This document shows positions 23,801 to 35,807 of a stretch of DNA of 64,000 bases, in pieces. A model generated the notes under the pieces. It ran no database searches, was not told the DNA's origin, and saw only the letters and a program-made list of their open reading frames with translations. The stretch is taken from the NCBI GenBank assembly GCA_013350335.1, contig CM023532.1, positions 94,299,064 through 94,363,063 of the forward strand, given 5' to 3'. The stretch is from Chimonanthus salicifolius. Its lineage: Eukaryota; Streptophyta; Magnoliopsida; Laurales; Calycanthaceae. A program made the translations under genes and the position numbers. How positions within the stretch are numbered: position 1 is the stretch's first letter; each line of letters opens with the position of its first letter.

Positions 23801-24350
23801 CACTTTTAGCTCCTTGACCCGTTTTTGACAACATGACCCATTTATGGTATTTTGGTCATTTCTAATTGGTTTTTACATATGGATCAAGCCTACCCATTTT
23901 TTTCTCCATTTGATTTCCAATCAAATAGGCTTAACCCCATTTAATTTAAGTTTACAGAACGGTCAAATCATCCATTTTGACCCGATGGGTCCCATTTGGG
24001 CCTTTTGACCCATTTAGCCATTTTTGACCCAAATGATGAAAATTACCCAACCAATCAAACTTAATATTCATAATGTGCTCTTATGATTTTAATTTGAGCA
24101 ATGGGCCCTACTATTTCCTTATTTAACATCACTAAATAATTAATTTAACACATCAGGGGCATTTTCGTAATTATCCACTTTATTGAGAAATTACCCAATC
24201 AATCAAACTTGACATTTAAAATGTGCTCATATGACCTTAATTTGAGCAATGGGCCCCACCATTTCCTTATTTACAATCATATTTATTGAATTCACCAATC
24301 CAGGGGCATTTTCGTAAATATTCATCTTATTGAGAAGTCGAGGTGTTACA
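20868..24350 (-). repeat. 3' LTR (3483 bp) of the two-LTR derivative
   Basis: Contains, in element order, GACCCA/TGGGTC-rich text, a purine/pyrimidine tract, GGTAAGTATT, the hairpin array (22018-23070), CACTC-type short repeats, the conserved CTGGGCGCGTTGATCTAACG block and the terminal hairpin (20948-20990). A 155-codon minus-strand frame at 22936-23403 is identical in both LTRs because the LTRs are; it matches no known protein. Confidence 0.92.
22018..23070 (-). repeat. Hairpin array, seven dyads
   Basis: Dyads at about 22018, 22116, 22340, 22500, 22725, 22942 and 23040. Most are GGGGTTCGGCC(AT), loop, (GG)TGGCCGAACCC. At 22500 the outer stem is GGGATT/AATCCC and at 23040 GTGTATT/AATACAC, both sides changing together around a kept GGCCAT/ATGGCC-type core. 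Just after 22942 a half-unit (GGGGCCGAACCC) is duplicated. Confidence 0.9.
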
Positions 24351-24370
24351 ATATAACCCTCTTTTTAAAA
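24351..24370 (-). other. Polypurine tract of the two-LTR derivative
   Basis: Minus-strand TTTTAAAAAGAGGGTTATAT abuts the 3' LTR. It matches the AAAAGAGGG tracts of Host A (about 37910) and Host B (about 55850), where plus-strand DNA synthesis is primed. Confidence 0.85.
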
Positions 24371-24404
24371 TTTTCGTCCCGAAAATCGAGTGAAGTAGGG
24401 TTCT

Positions 24405-24548
24405 AAACGATTCCATAAATATCTCAGAGTGTGCTATTCTTATTTCCGATTTCAATTTCCCAAGTGACTTCTTCATTACCATGTCAATCCACACCACTTT
24501 GACAAATTAAATCGCTTGATTCCGTAACACCGTTTGTTCTGTCTCATG
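24405..24548 (-). pseudogene. Chromodomain tail remnant
   Basis: The minus strand carries text equivalent to ..QAI-stop-FVKVVW, then (after a frameshift) HGNEEVTWEIE and a ..AHSEIF ending. This aligns with the intact-looking chromodomain ends at 30930-31048 and 55690-55803. It joins the gag-start ORF directly: a large internal deletion removed everything between. Too short and broken to act. Confidence 0.75.
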
Positions 24549-24725
24549 TTATATCTTTTTCTCGTCAGCCATTTGTGATCTCACATAGATCGATCTACTC
24601 TGTTTCACTTTACCTGCTCTCATGATATTTTCCATACTAATACTGTCGGAAGTTGATACCAAATCTACCGGACAACTTAGTGTCCCTTTATCCCATAACT
24701 CAGTGTATTCTTCGTTGCTTGACAT
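24549..24725 (-). CDS. Short gag-start ORF, 58 aa
   Basis: Starts MSSNEEYTELWDKGTLSCPV and ends ..MADEKKI-stop. The same start (MSSNIEYTELWDKGTPSCPI) opens Host B at 45675, so it is the family's conserved first ORF, about 430 bp after the primer site. After some 30 residues it runs into ENIMRAGKVKQ, which in Host B lies just upstream of integrase (about 50770), so the ORF crosses a deletion junction. Probably makes no working Gag. No domain recognised in the conserved N-terminus. Confidence 0.65.
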   Translation of the reverse strand: MSSNEEYTELWDKGTLSCPVDLVSTSDSISMENIMRAGKVKQSRSIYVRSQMADEKKI

Positions 24726-25147
24726 ATCTGTGCCACATCATTTCAAACACAAAAATATTCAACAATAATTCTAAATAAACCACTCTTGGTTTCCAGGGAA
24801 TTTGATCATGCATAATATCATGTACTTTGTTTGGGAAGATTACCAAATCAACATTCTTTGTTTTCTTTTGTTTATGGGGAAATCTCTAATTTTGTTTCTC
24901 AGTGTGGGGATTTCAGGGGAGTTCATCCTACCTTGCTATGTTTGATTTGTCCAATTATGATGATTGTACTTTACTTTGCTATCTTTCATTGTCGTTCTCA
25001 GATTGATTGATCAGTCCGAGTCACTCGAAGTAAATTAATCTGGCCCCCAGGCAGCGGACTCCGAAGAGTCGGTCAGTTGGGATTCTTATCCGTCAGTGAG
25101 ACATGAAACCGTCTTAATCTTACTTCGATGATTCAACTTCCCGTTTC
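24726..25147 (-). other. Untranslated leader of the derivative
   Basis: Runs from the primer site to the gag start on the minus strand. It holds GAAACGGGAAG then ACTGACCGACTCTTCGGAGT (with CGGAGTCCGCTGC), nearly the same as Host B at 45325-45440. This conserved leader is where packaging or dimerisation signals would be expected; no gene. Confidence 0.6.
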
Positions 25148-25159
25148 GCTCTGATACCA
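25148..25159 (-). other. Primer-binding site of the derivative
   Basis: Minus-strand TGGTATCAGAGC, complementary to the initiator tRNA-Met 3' end, lies two bases inside the 5' LTR. Confidence 0.95.
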
Positions 25160-25161
25160 AC

Positions 25162-28100
25162 TGTAACGCCCCGCCCTTTCCGAGAATTTCAGAGTCTAAT
25201 TTTTTTTTTTAATAAACATCGGAAGAGAGCGGGCGGCGTCACGACGCGAGTTAAGTTCAGACTACCCAAGTCTGAACCTTAACTGGCCACCCATGTGTAC
25301 ATGGAATAGACCATGATAGTGAATCACACATGGAACTAACATCAACATGCGGAATAATCTAGATTAATTGCGGAATAGAAAGACGAGATAGCAAGTAACA
25401 GTCTTAAACATTAAATAACATAGATCAACCATCCAAAGGTTATTATCCTAATCAAACCATAGCAAGTAACGAATTATTACATGTCCAACAAAATATTCAA
25501 GTGACAGTAATATAACGTAATCCAAATCCATCATTAAAGCACTTAGGCTCAGCTCTCCTCCCGGTCAATGACCTTTTCTTTTCCTTTACTTGTACCTGCA
25601 ATCTCCTCTGAGGATAGAATTAGGGCGTTAGATCAACGCGCCCAGTAGGTTCCCGAATCAGGGCTACCACATGTTAGCATATAAAACATGCATATACATA
25701 TCATAATACATGATCATCAAAACAGGTAAAACAATGCTATGAAATATGCACATGCAATGAGCATCCCCCATCATGTACTTTCATAGCCATCACTTGACGT
25801 GCCTTGCACCGACAAGGTAAATTACAACACACCTTCATCTCTTCTATAAGCGATGTACATGTAATGAGCAACCCCCATCATGTACAATCGTAGCCATCAC
25901 TGTAGAACTTCATTCATTATCCCATGACTATGCATGAGATGTCAATGCCTGTATGCCATTTGTTATTGCATAATATATCATTTGAAACACATATATTAAA
26001 ACAAGAGTATCATAAGAAATACTGGGTAAAACCGTGGTTACAAGTAGGTAGGAAACCTACTGAAGAATCACTTCAGTGTTTGTTCTTTCTTAGGCTTTAT
26101 CCGGTCACCGCTCGCAGTCGTGCACCGTCACAGATATCCGTCACCTTATTCACATAAATCATGGACCAACTTTTAATCCCTTACTTTATTTGATTCCCAT
26201 TTTTGAGTCTAAGTCCACAAATACCAACTCATGGTTGTGACGTTTATTTACAAACATGCCATTGCTACCAATACCTTGATTAAACTTTACAACTTACCCA
26301 CAACCTTAACATGGTTCAGCCATGTTTTGGCCGACCAAATCAGTAAACATAATTCCATTTTTTAATCACACCCACATCCATAAAATGGCCCATGAAAACA
26401 GTCCATGGGGTTCGACCATACTCATGGCCGAACCCTTATGGTTCTTTGCTCAATGATGTCCTTTGTTTAAATACTAATTGGCTCTACCCCTTAGCCATAT
26501 TAAGCCCATGATTTAGCCATCCCATGGCCAACCCAACATCAGTAACCTTATTACATAAAGACCTCCCAAAAACAGTCCAAAAAGGTCTATGGTTTCCATG
26601 TTTTCCAACATGAAAACCAACCCTCTTTTACATGGGGTTCGGCCCTCCATGTTGGCCGAACCCAATGGTCATTCTTACTCTATTTAAACCTCCAATAATC
26701 ATGTATAAACAATATATTAACATCAGGTTTTAACTTTAAAAGAAAGCATCCAAAACAGTCCATAAAAAGTCTATGGTTTACATGTTTTTCCAACATGAAA
26801 CCAACATTCTTTTACATGGGGTTCGGCCCTCCATGGTGGCCGAACCCAATGGCTATGTTTACTGTTTTTAAACCTCAGATAAACATGTATAAACAGTATA
26901 TTAACATCAGGTTTTAACTTTAAAAGAAAGCATCCAAAAACCAACATCATATCATGGGATTCGGTCATCCAAGATGGCCAATCCCCATGGTCCATCTTTT
27001 CCAATTTTAATCTACTGATTTAGACTACATAACTTCAGCCTTTTTTTTTTGATATCCAAACCCATGTTTTAACTCTCTTTAAACATGCATTTTAAATCTA
27101 TTACAACCACCTAACATCAGTCCTAACTTATATGGTTTTAACTTCTAAAAAATATCAAAAACAATTATTTGTTTCCATGGGGTTCGGCCATGCTAAGTGG
27201 CCGAACCCAATGGTCCATTTCCATCTTTTAATCCACTGATTTTAGACCATATAAATTTCAGTCCCTATGTCATTCAGATCCATGGTTTTTTAACCATTCT
27301 AAAACATTTATTTAAATCTTAATTCAAAACCCAAAACAGTCCACAAAATCCATGGTTTTCATGTTTCAAAACATGAAACCAAGCCATCTCTTTACATGGG
27401 GTTCGGCCCTTCATGGTGGCCGAACCCAATGGGGCCGAACCCAATGGTTATTTTTACCATTTTAAATCCTCCACTAATCAAGGTTAAAACCTTGGTGTAT
27501 TCGGCCATAACCATGGCCAATACACACCACATTTGCTCCATGTTATTATACCAAAATAACAAATAAATACTTACCAAACTTCCAATCTTTCTCTTTGCCT
27601 TTGGTCCTTGGTTTCTCCCTTTTATTTCTTCCTTTCTTTTGTTGTTTTGTGCTTGATCTACTGGTGCAAACACCTCTGCTATTCCAGTTAGGAAAAACGA
27701 ATTTGAGAGAGGGAGAGAGAGAGAGATGGAAATTCTTGGATTTCCAATGTGAAAAATGGCCAACCTTGTGTGCTTATTGTTTTTGTAGTTCAGCCCCCAA
27801 AACTCCTCCACTCCCTCATAACTTCTTGCACAAACCAATGGGTATTGGGTGCCATCCAAGGCACCCCTTGGCAGCTACCTATGCAGCCATTCAAATCCCC
27901 AAGCATCTCATCACAATCCCATGTATTCCCATTTAATACATCATGGAAATCACCCCAAACAAGTCCCCAACGTGTGGGACTTGTTTGGGTGGTTAAAGCT
28001 GGGCCAACCTCTTCAAATTCCCATTAGACTCAATGATTTACAGTCCATTGAATTTCCATTTTGACTCACCCAACTCAAGGTATTTTTATTCCAACCCAAC

Positions 28101-28805
28101 TCATCACATTTAATGCATTTCATTTAGTGCACATGAGTTAACTCACCTTTTTATTTAATTCCAACTCACCTCAGTCCCACTCAACTGATTTGACTCGTGT
28201 TTGAGCTCCCTTGAGGGTTCACACGGTCAACAATAGTCAACTCGACCCGTTGGGTCCACTTTTAGCTCCTTGACCCGTTTTTGACAACATGACCCATTTA
28301 TGGTATTTTGGTCATTTCTAATTGGTTTTTACATATGGATCAAGCCTACCCATTTTTTCTCCATTTGATTTCCAATCAAATAGGCTTAACCCCATTTAAT
28401 TTAAGTTTACAGAACGGTCAAATCATCCATTTTGACCCGATGGGTCCCATTTGGGCCTTTTGACCCATTTAGCCATTTTTGACCCAAATGATGAAAATTA
28501 CCCAACCAATCAAACTTAATATTCATAATGTGCTCTTATGATTTTAATTTGAGCAATGGGCCCTACTATTTCCTTATTTAACATCACTAAATAATTAATT
28601 TAACACATCAGGGGCATTTTCGTAATTATCCACTTTATTGAGAAATTACCCAATCAATCAAACTTGACATTTAAAATTTGCTCATATGACCTTAATTTGA
28701 GCAATGGGCCCCACCATTTCCTTATTTACAATCATATTTATTGAATTCACCAATCGAGAGGCATTTTCGTAAATATTCATCTTATTGAGAAGTCGGGGTG
28801 TTACA
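25162..28805 (-). repeat. 5' LTR (3644 bp) of the two-LTR derivative
   Basis: Nearly identical to 20868-24350 but 161 bp longer. The extra DNA lies in about 26709-26883 and contains one additional hairpin (26817-26850). It is bounded by CATGTATAAAC repeats, so the shorter LTR probably lost it by slippage or recombination between them, or the longer gained it. Confidence 0.92.
26314..27526 (-). repeat. Hairpin array, eight dyads
   Basis: Same series as in the partner LTR (dyads near 26314, 26406, 26635, 26954, 27180, 27398 and 27496) plus one extra at 26817 (GGGGTTCGGCC..GGCCGAACCC). Spacing is irregular, about 90-230 bp. Confidence 0.9.
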
Positions 28806-29530
28806 TTGAAGAAGAATCAATTATATGCCAAAGCAAGCAAGTGCGAGTTCTGTCTCTATGAGGTAAATTTTCTAGGACATGTCATATCAGTAGAAGGAAT
28901 AGCCGTGGACCCGGCTAAAGTCGCAGCAGTTAGAGACTAGAAAGCTCCAAAGAATGTGACCGAAATCCACAGCTTTCTGGGACTGGCTGGCTACTGTCGG
29001 AAGTTTATTATTGACTTCTCCAAGATTGCGGCTCCACTCACCCGACTAACTTAGAAAGAGTCAAATTCGAATGGTCAGATGTATGAAATCGAAGATTTGA
29101 AGATATGAAAGAAAAGCTTACAACTGCTCCTATTCTGATTTTGCCGGAAAGAGACAAGGGATATGAAGTATATTGTGGTGCTTCAGGAGAAGGACTTGGG
29201 TGCTCTCTCACTCAAAGTCATCATATAGTGGCATATGGTTCAAGGTAACTGAAAATTCATGAACTCCACTATCCCACTCATGATCTGGAATTAGCCGCAG
29301 TGGTCTTCGCAGTCAAAAGCTGGAGACACTATCTATATGGTGAGAAATTTGAAGTATTTTCTGACCATAAGAGTTTAAAGTATTTGTTTGATCAGAAAGA
29401 ACTCAACATGAGGCAGCGCAGATGGATGGAATATCTTCAAGATTATGAGTTTGCACTACGATATCATCCTGGCAAGGGGAACAAAGTGGCGGATGCCCTC
29501 AGTAATATTCACACGCAACAGTCGCCAACT
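28806..29530 (+). pseudogene. Host A pol: RT thumb and RNase H
   Basis: Continues the RT frame: [23 protein letters not shown] and [12 protein letters not shown] (RT thumb/connection). Next come an in-frame TAG (about 28937), another after LTRLT and a frameshift near 29070. RNase H follows: [44 protein letters not shown] and [18 protein letters not shown]. The canonical CDAS is CGAS, so the first catalytic Asp has become Gly; the ELAA Glu and SDHK Asp remain. Not functional. Confidence 0.9.
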
Positions 29531-31048
29531 TGATTATGAAGGAATGGGAAACGTTGACAACCATCCGGGAATTTAATTTGTACATCAAGGACAGTGGAAG
29601 TATGTATAATTTGATGGTACGGTCCAGCATGGTTTCCAAGATTGAGCAAGAACAGCGGACAGATCTGGAAGTGGAAGAAATATGGGCCAAGATGTTTAAT
29701 GGTGAGGCCTTACCAGAATGGGAATTATGACCTGGACAAGTTCTCTTATTTCGAGGCAAGACATATGTGCCTCAAAGCTGCAGAAGAGAGTTGTTGATTG
29801 AAGCACACCAAATAAACTCTCTATTGATTCAGATAGCACCAAAATGTACCATGATCTGAAAAGACATTATTGGTGGCATGGACTTAAAAGAGATGTAGCT
29901 GATTTTGTTGCTCATTGCCTTACTTGTCAGCAAGTTAAGACAGAACATCAGAAACCACCAAGATTGCTCAAACCCTTACAAGTGCCAGAATGGAAATGGG
30001 AACATATTTCCATGGATTTTGTGATAGGGTTGCCAAGCTCATCAAAGGGCAACGATGCAATATGGGCTGAGGTAGATCGTTTGATAAATCTGGACATTTC
30101 CTCTCAATCAAGATGACAGACTCATCTGAGACTTTGGGATGATGATATATCAAGGATATCATCAGATTACATGGTATCTCTAGGACTATTGTGTCCGACA
30201 GAGATGGCCGATTCACCGACAGGGTCTGGCAGAGTATGTAGTCGGCTATGGGGACCAACTTATTAATCAGCACGGCTTTCCATCCACAGACCAACGGTCA
30301 GTCAGAAAGAATAATACAGACGTTGGAGGATATGCTGAGAGCTTGTATGCTAGACTTCAAGGGTGGTTGGGAAGATCATTTACCACTGGTTGAGTTTTCG
30401 TACAACAACAGTTATCAGGCAAGCCTCAAGATGGCTCCATTCGAGGCATTGTAGGGTAGACCCTGTAGATCACCAGTGTGTTGGACAGAGGCCAGAGAGC
30501 CTGTACTTATTGGACCTGATCTAGTTACAGCTACTGTAGAACAGATTATGGTAATACGACAACATCTGCTCACTACACAGAGTTGTCAGAAGAGCTAAGC
30601 GGAAAAGAGAAGTAGATTCCTTGAGTTTGAGGTGGGAGATGTGGTATTCTTGAAGGTCTCGCCACGAAAGGGACACATGCGATTCGGAAAGAAAGGGAAG
30701 CTGGCACCCAGATTTGTGGGACCCTTTCCAATCCAAAAGAGGGTGGGGGAAGCAGTTTATCATCTAATACTCCCTCCACAGTTGTCATCACTACACGATG
30801 TGTTCCATGTATCTATGTTGAGAAAGTACAATCCTGACCCTTCGCATTTACTGAACGTACAAGACATAGAAGTACAAAGCGACGTGACCTATGTTGAAAG
30901 GCTTGTCAGAGTGATTGAGACAAAGCAAAGGATATGGAACCGAGCAATTCAATTTGTGAAGGTGGTCTGGGACTGGCATGGTAATGAGGAAGCCACTTGG
31001 GAACTTGAATCAGAAATGAGAGCAGCTCATCTTGAGCTTTTTGTATAA
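29531..31048 (+). pseudogene. Host A pol: integrase and C-terminal chromodomain
   Basis: Order: linker, H2C2 zinc finger (damaged first His region near 29800, then HCLTCQQVK), catalytic core with ISMDFVIGLP (first Asp), SDRDGRFTDRVWQ (second Asp) and [18 protein letters not shown] (Glu, about 30280-30335), GPY/F-type region (FLKVSPRKGHMRFG..RFVGPF), then LRKYNPDPSH and a chromodomain (IQFVKVVWDWHGNEEATWEL) to the stop at 31048. Chromodomains of this Tekay/Del type are thought to steer integration to heterochromatin. Frameshift near 30085, stops at 30238, 30452 and 30597. Ends eight bases before the next LTR. Confidence 0.92.
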
Positions 31049-31784
31049 GTTGTTTGTGTAACGCCCCGCCTTTTTCACTCGCCGAAAATCAGAGTCTATT
31101 TTGTTTTTTAAAGAGTGAGAGAGAGCGGGACACCACGACGCGAGCTATGTTTGAGTTTTCAAAGCCCGACCCTTGACTGGCCACCAATACGTGTGCGTGG
31201 ACAAGTCGACTAAACATTTCACACGTTTACAAATAATTGCGGAAATAACATACAAATAGAATTGCTATCCATATCCATTAATTTGCAAGGAATTCAATCC
31301 AACCATATAATAAACTAAACTTAATTATCCAAACATCATCAAACCATCATAGTAAAATAAACTAAGTTATTACAATCCCAAAATGCAATTATCTCAAATA
31401 CATTGTCCCAAATTTAATATTAAATAAGGAAGCTATAAGCCACCCAAGTTCCTACGCTTGGCCTCTTTCACGTCCATCGCCTGTTCCATTTCCTGTACCA
31501 TCATCTAAATGTAGAAGTAGGGCGTCAGTCAACGCGCCCAGTAGGAATTCCAAGTAGAGTTATACAAATAGGATTACTATCAAATCACGATAAGTACAAC
31601 ATATAAAAATCTGTTAACAACTTGTAGTACTAAAATCAGCGCATGATATTCATAATAAAATCATGCTAATTTGATGCCATGCCATGGGTGTCATATGCCA
31701 ATGATCTCCCACGCAACAACCATATCACAAATCACATTGCTAATCTTCTTGATGAACAAGCCACATAAAAGTATTCACTGTTAT

Positions 31785-31975
31785 GCCTCCCCACGTATGT
31801 TAATCGGCAACACTAAATGGAGCGTGGACTCCCCCCACGTTTGTTTATCAGAAACACCGAATGGAGCATGGACTCCTTCCCATATATGTCAATCGGAATC
31901 AGTGTGGATTCTCCCATATTTGTTTATCGGATATACCGAATGGAGCATGGACTCCTCCCTTGTGTTCCCTCCCAT
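31785..31975 (-). repeat. ~50-bp tandem repeat in LTR
   Basis: Four copies of CCACGTATGTTAATCGG-like text, then CACCGAATGGAGCRTGGACTCC, in the 31057 LTR. Host A's LTR has three copies of the same unit at 40135-40276. Confidence 0.85.
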
Positions 31976-32334
31976 GTCATGCATGAGGTAATGAGTGCAA
32001 TGACGCCATTTCATATCCAAATACTTAATAGCATGGAAAGTCAGTTCTTAAATTATAACCAACATAAAAATCAATACATGAATATAATCCACAGTGTGTC
32101 AACTAGGAGGAATCCTACCAACGTCCAAGATGATATCTTTGCTGTTTTCGTGAAGGTATCGATCACCGATCACGTCAAAACCGATCGTACACCCTTTTGT
32201 GAAATCCCGTTACCTTAACGAATTCAACATACACATATGTTAATTTAATTATCCATTCAATTCCCATCATCCTTTACTCATCCAGATAAACTTAAACAAT
32301 CTGGAAAAATTATATAAAAAATTTCACTTTAAAA

Positions 32335-32935
32335 TTCAGTCGACTGAATCAAGAATCCAGTCAACTGAACTTGGCAGATCATTGTCTGCTACCCGTCCTG
32401 CGGACGGTCGAAACCCATCCCGCTGACGGGAGAAACCCGGCGTACAGACAGTGCAACCCGTCCGCAGGCAACACCCTGTCTAGTCTATTACCCGCCCCTA
32501 GATGGTCGAAACCAGTCCTGCGGATGATAGAAACCTGTCCCGCGGACGATAGAAACCCGTCAGCAGACAACACAGTCCGTCCGCGCCCACAACACATGGT
32601 CTTCCTCCGTTATCCGTGACCCGGTACCAATGACCTACTACCCGTGACCCGGTACCCATGACCTGCGATCCAGTACCCGTGACCCGTCCTGCGAACCGTC
32701 CACACCCGTTCGCGGACGGTAAAACCCGTCCTACAGACAGTACAACTTGTCCGCAGACTACACCATGTCCATTACCCGATACCCGTCCTGCGGACGGTCC
32801 ATACCTGTCTGCGAATGATAAAAACACGTCCAACAGAGATTGCAACCCGTCTGCAAACAACACTGTCCATGTCTGTTACCTGTCCGCGGACGGTAGTACC
32901 CATCCAGCAGACAGTGTAACCTGTGTTCAGTCCTC
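32335..32935 (-). repeat. CCGTCC/GGACGG dyad array with one CAGTCGACTG unit at its edge
   Basis: 32335-32369 is a TTCAGTCGACTGAATC / CCAGTCAACTGAA pair. From 32390 to 32935 short units recur: ACCCGTCCTGCGGACGGT (32395, 32785), CCCGTTCGCGGACGGT, TGTCCGCGGACGGT, and half-sites CCCGTCCGCAGACA. Consensus is CCGTCC(TG)CGGACGG separated by GAAA or CAACAC linkers, roughly 25 bp apart, interrupted by GTGACCCGGTACC-type text at 32625-32690. GC-rich against an AT-rich background. Confidence 0.88.
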
Positions 32936-34039
32936 CTTGTTTGATTATTTGTAAATCTTTTCTTCGTGAGATTCATTATTTAATCTTGTCTAAACATGGT
33001 CATCATCATCATACCTCATTTTAACAAATCTTACCCACCAAATAAGGTTAGGGTCTTTTCCTTAATTCATTCCATCTTATGCCATTCAACCAAGATTTCG
33101 AATTTAATCTTGTGGTTTGCTGGTTTGTTTTCAACACATATCCATTCCCATGGCTTACAACAGTTCAGCCAGTCCAATCAACCAAATCCGGAACCCATTG
33201 GTTTGACTATATTATGATTAACACTATGGTTTCCCTTAATTTTTAATTCTATATCATGAAACATAGAACCTTACCTTCTTTCCCATCTCCTTCGTTTCTT
33301 TTTAATCTGAACTTGCTCCTCAATCCTTCTCCTTCCTTTCTTGTTCTTCACTGATTTCTCCGAGTACAACTGTATTGTAACGCCTCGCCCTCTCTGAGAA
33401 AATCAGAGTAATTATTTTTTTAAAATAACAATAGAATAACATCGGAAGAGAGCGGGCGGCGTCACGACGCGAGCTAAGTCCGGACTACCTAAGTCCGACC
33501 CTTAACTAGCCACCCATGTGTGCATGGACTAAACCCACGATAACATACCACACATGGAACTAAATAATGTCATGCGGAAAAACTAGACTAACTGCAGAAT
33601 AAACTGATTAGATAGCAAGTACAAGTCATTCTTTTCAAATTACTTAAACCAAATTAAGATTCATCAAGGCATTTTCAAACCATAGCAAATAACTACATTA
33701 TTACATGTCCATAAAAATGTATTCAAATAACAGCAATTATAAATCCAATCCAGCACTCAAGCATTTACGCTTGGCTCCCCTCTTGGTCATCAACCTTCTC
33801 TTTCCCTTTCCTTGTTCCTGCATTTTCCTCTGAGGATAGAATTAGGGCGTTAGATCAACGCGCCCAGTAGGTTTTCCAATCAAGGCTACCACATGGTTAG
33901 ATTATAAATCATGTATATATCAAATATATGATTATCAAAAACATATAAAACCATGCTATGTATGTATGCAAATGTAATGAGCCCCACCCCATCATACATA
34001 CATATACCCATCACTTGACATGTCTTATATCAACATATT

Positions 34040-34225
34040 AATCCTCCTGACGGGACCCTCACCACCTAAGGAGGCCCCACAGTTGCATCACGGGCATTCC
34101 GATGGAGTGTGGGCTCCGGTGTCCATAACCGACAGATAATCCTCCTGGCGGGACCCTCATCGCCTAAGGAGGCCCCACAGTTGCATCACGAGCATACCGA
34201 CGGAGTGTGGGCTCCGGTTTGCACA
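34040..34225 (-). repeat. ~105-bp direct repeat in LTR
   Basis: Two copies of AATCCTCCTGRCGGGACCCT, then AAGGAGGCCCCACAGTTGCAT and CCGAYGGAGTGTGGGCTCCGG. This is the minus-strand counterpart of the CACACTCCGTCGG units seen in plus-oriented LTRs. Confidence 0.85.
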
Positions 34226-34523
34226 ATCATCATCCCATGTCCATGCATGAGATGCCAATGTATATATAAAACATGTAAATAATATCCATCATTCAAAACC
34301 AATAAAATAAACATGAGTCTCATAAAAACCAAGATAAAACTGTGGTTACAAGTAGGTAGGAAACCTACTGAAGATTCACTTCAGTGTTCGATCTTTCTTA
34401 ATCGTCACCCGTTCACGACTCGTACGCCGTTCACGCAAGTCTTGATACCTTATTTACATAGTAGCAAACCAAACATTCGTCCATGTAATTCCAACTTGGT
34501 CTAAGTCCCAAAAATGCACTATG

Positions 34524-35807
34524 TGGGGTTTGGCCATACTCCATGGCCGAACCTCACCTATTTACAATTTGGTCTCTCTTTTATTTAGTCCTTATTAAAC
34601 ATCATATACCACAAAAATACCTTGGTAGGGTTCGGCCATACAACATGGCCGAACCATACCACTTTGGTTTGGTCCATACATCCAATCCCATGATCATTCC
34701 ATCTTTGATCATTTCATCCATAATTACCATTATGCCATTGAGACTAACCTTTTCCTTAAACATCAATAACCATAACTAAACCACCTTGGTGGGGTTCGGC
34801 CATACACATGGCCGAGCCTCACCATCTTTATTTGATCCTTTAAATCATTCTTTGACACATCTTTAATCACATAATTAGCTACACACTAAGGCCACCAATG
34901 ACCATTAGTGGGGTTCGGCCATACTACATGGCCGAACCTCACCAATCTGATTTTCGTCCCCACTTTCCATCTTATATCATGGTTGATCAACTTAATATTA
35001 AATCCATAACTAAGCCAATGTAATTCTTAAATCAAAAGCATAAAACAAATCATAGTTTTCCAATATGATTTAATCCAATCATACCATCCAAAAACAGTCC
35101 ATGGGTTTCGGCCATACACATGGCCGAACCCAATGGTTCTCTTGATTCAATTAGTCCATCATCTATCCATAATTTAAATCAGCAACTTAACCATAACATT
35201 AACATGGTTCAGCCATATATTGGCCGACCAAAAACAGTAAATTTATCTTCATTTAAATCACATAAGAACCCCATGGTAATGTATGGTTTTTATCTCTCAA
35301 AACCATCATCATTCATCAAATTCTTTCATGGGGTTCGGCCATCCATGGTGGCCGAACCCAATGCTCTAAGTTTCCATCCTTTTCAACCTCATCTTCATAT
35401 TTCAAACCATTGATAAATTCAGCATAACATGACCTAATTAAAACATGTAAATACTTCCACCACTGGTATGGTTTGTGGACTTCCCAACCATAGCCTAACC
35501 AAATGAATTTCATGGATACACAACCTTTATCCAAGGTTAAATTCCCTGATACAATCAGCCATTCCATGGCCCAAAACATGGCACTGAATTCTATTGTTTA
35601 AACCTTTTTAAAACATGCAACTTAGGTCTAAGTGTAACATTAAAATCAGTCCTTGTTTATCTTACAAAAACCATCCAAATAAACCCATTCTTTTCATGGG
35701 GCTCGGCCATCCAAATTGGCCGAACCCAATGATACATTTTTTTTTCATCACTTTTATGAAACACCAACCAAGGTCTAACCCTTGATAGGTTCGCCCAAAC
35801 CATGGCC
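34524..35807 (-). repeat. Hairpin array, nine dyads
   Basis: GGGGTTYGGCCAT, a 3-6-nt loop, ATGGCCGAACCY at about 34524, 34628, 34792, 34912, 35104, 35208, 35331 and 35698, and a decayed one at 35787. Irregular spacing (about 80-370 bp). Sequence between dyads is AT-rich and not obviously repeated. Confidence 0.9.

Larger units (their letters stand above)
20868..28805 (-). mobile_element. Complete two-LTR deletion derivative of the chromovirus family
   Basis: LTRs at 20868-24350 and 25162-28805 (3483 and 3644 bp), both TGTAAC..TTACA, flank an 811-bp internal region. A perfect TSD, TTGAA, lies at 20863-20867 and 28806-28810. On the minus strand the primer site (TGGTATCAGAGC) and polypurine tract (AAAAAGAGGGTT) are intact. 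The interior keeps only a short gag-start ORF and a chromodomain tail; protease, RT, RNase H and most of integrase are gone. The LTRs are nearly identical apart from one hairpin unit, so insertion was recent and movement depended on helpers. Confidence 0.95.
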
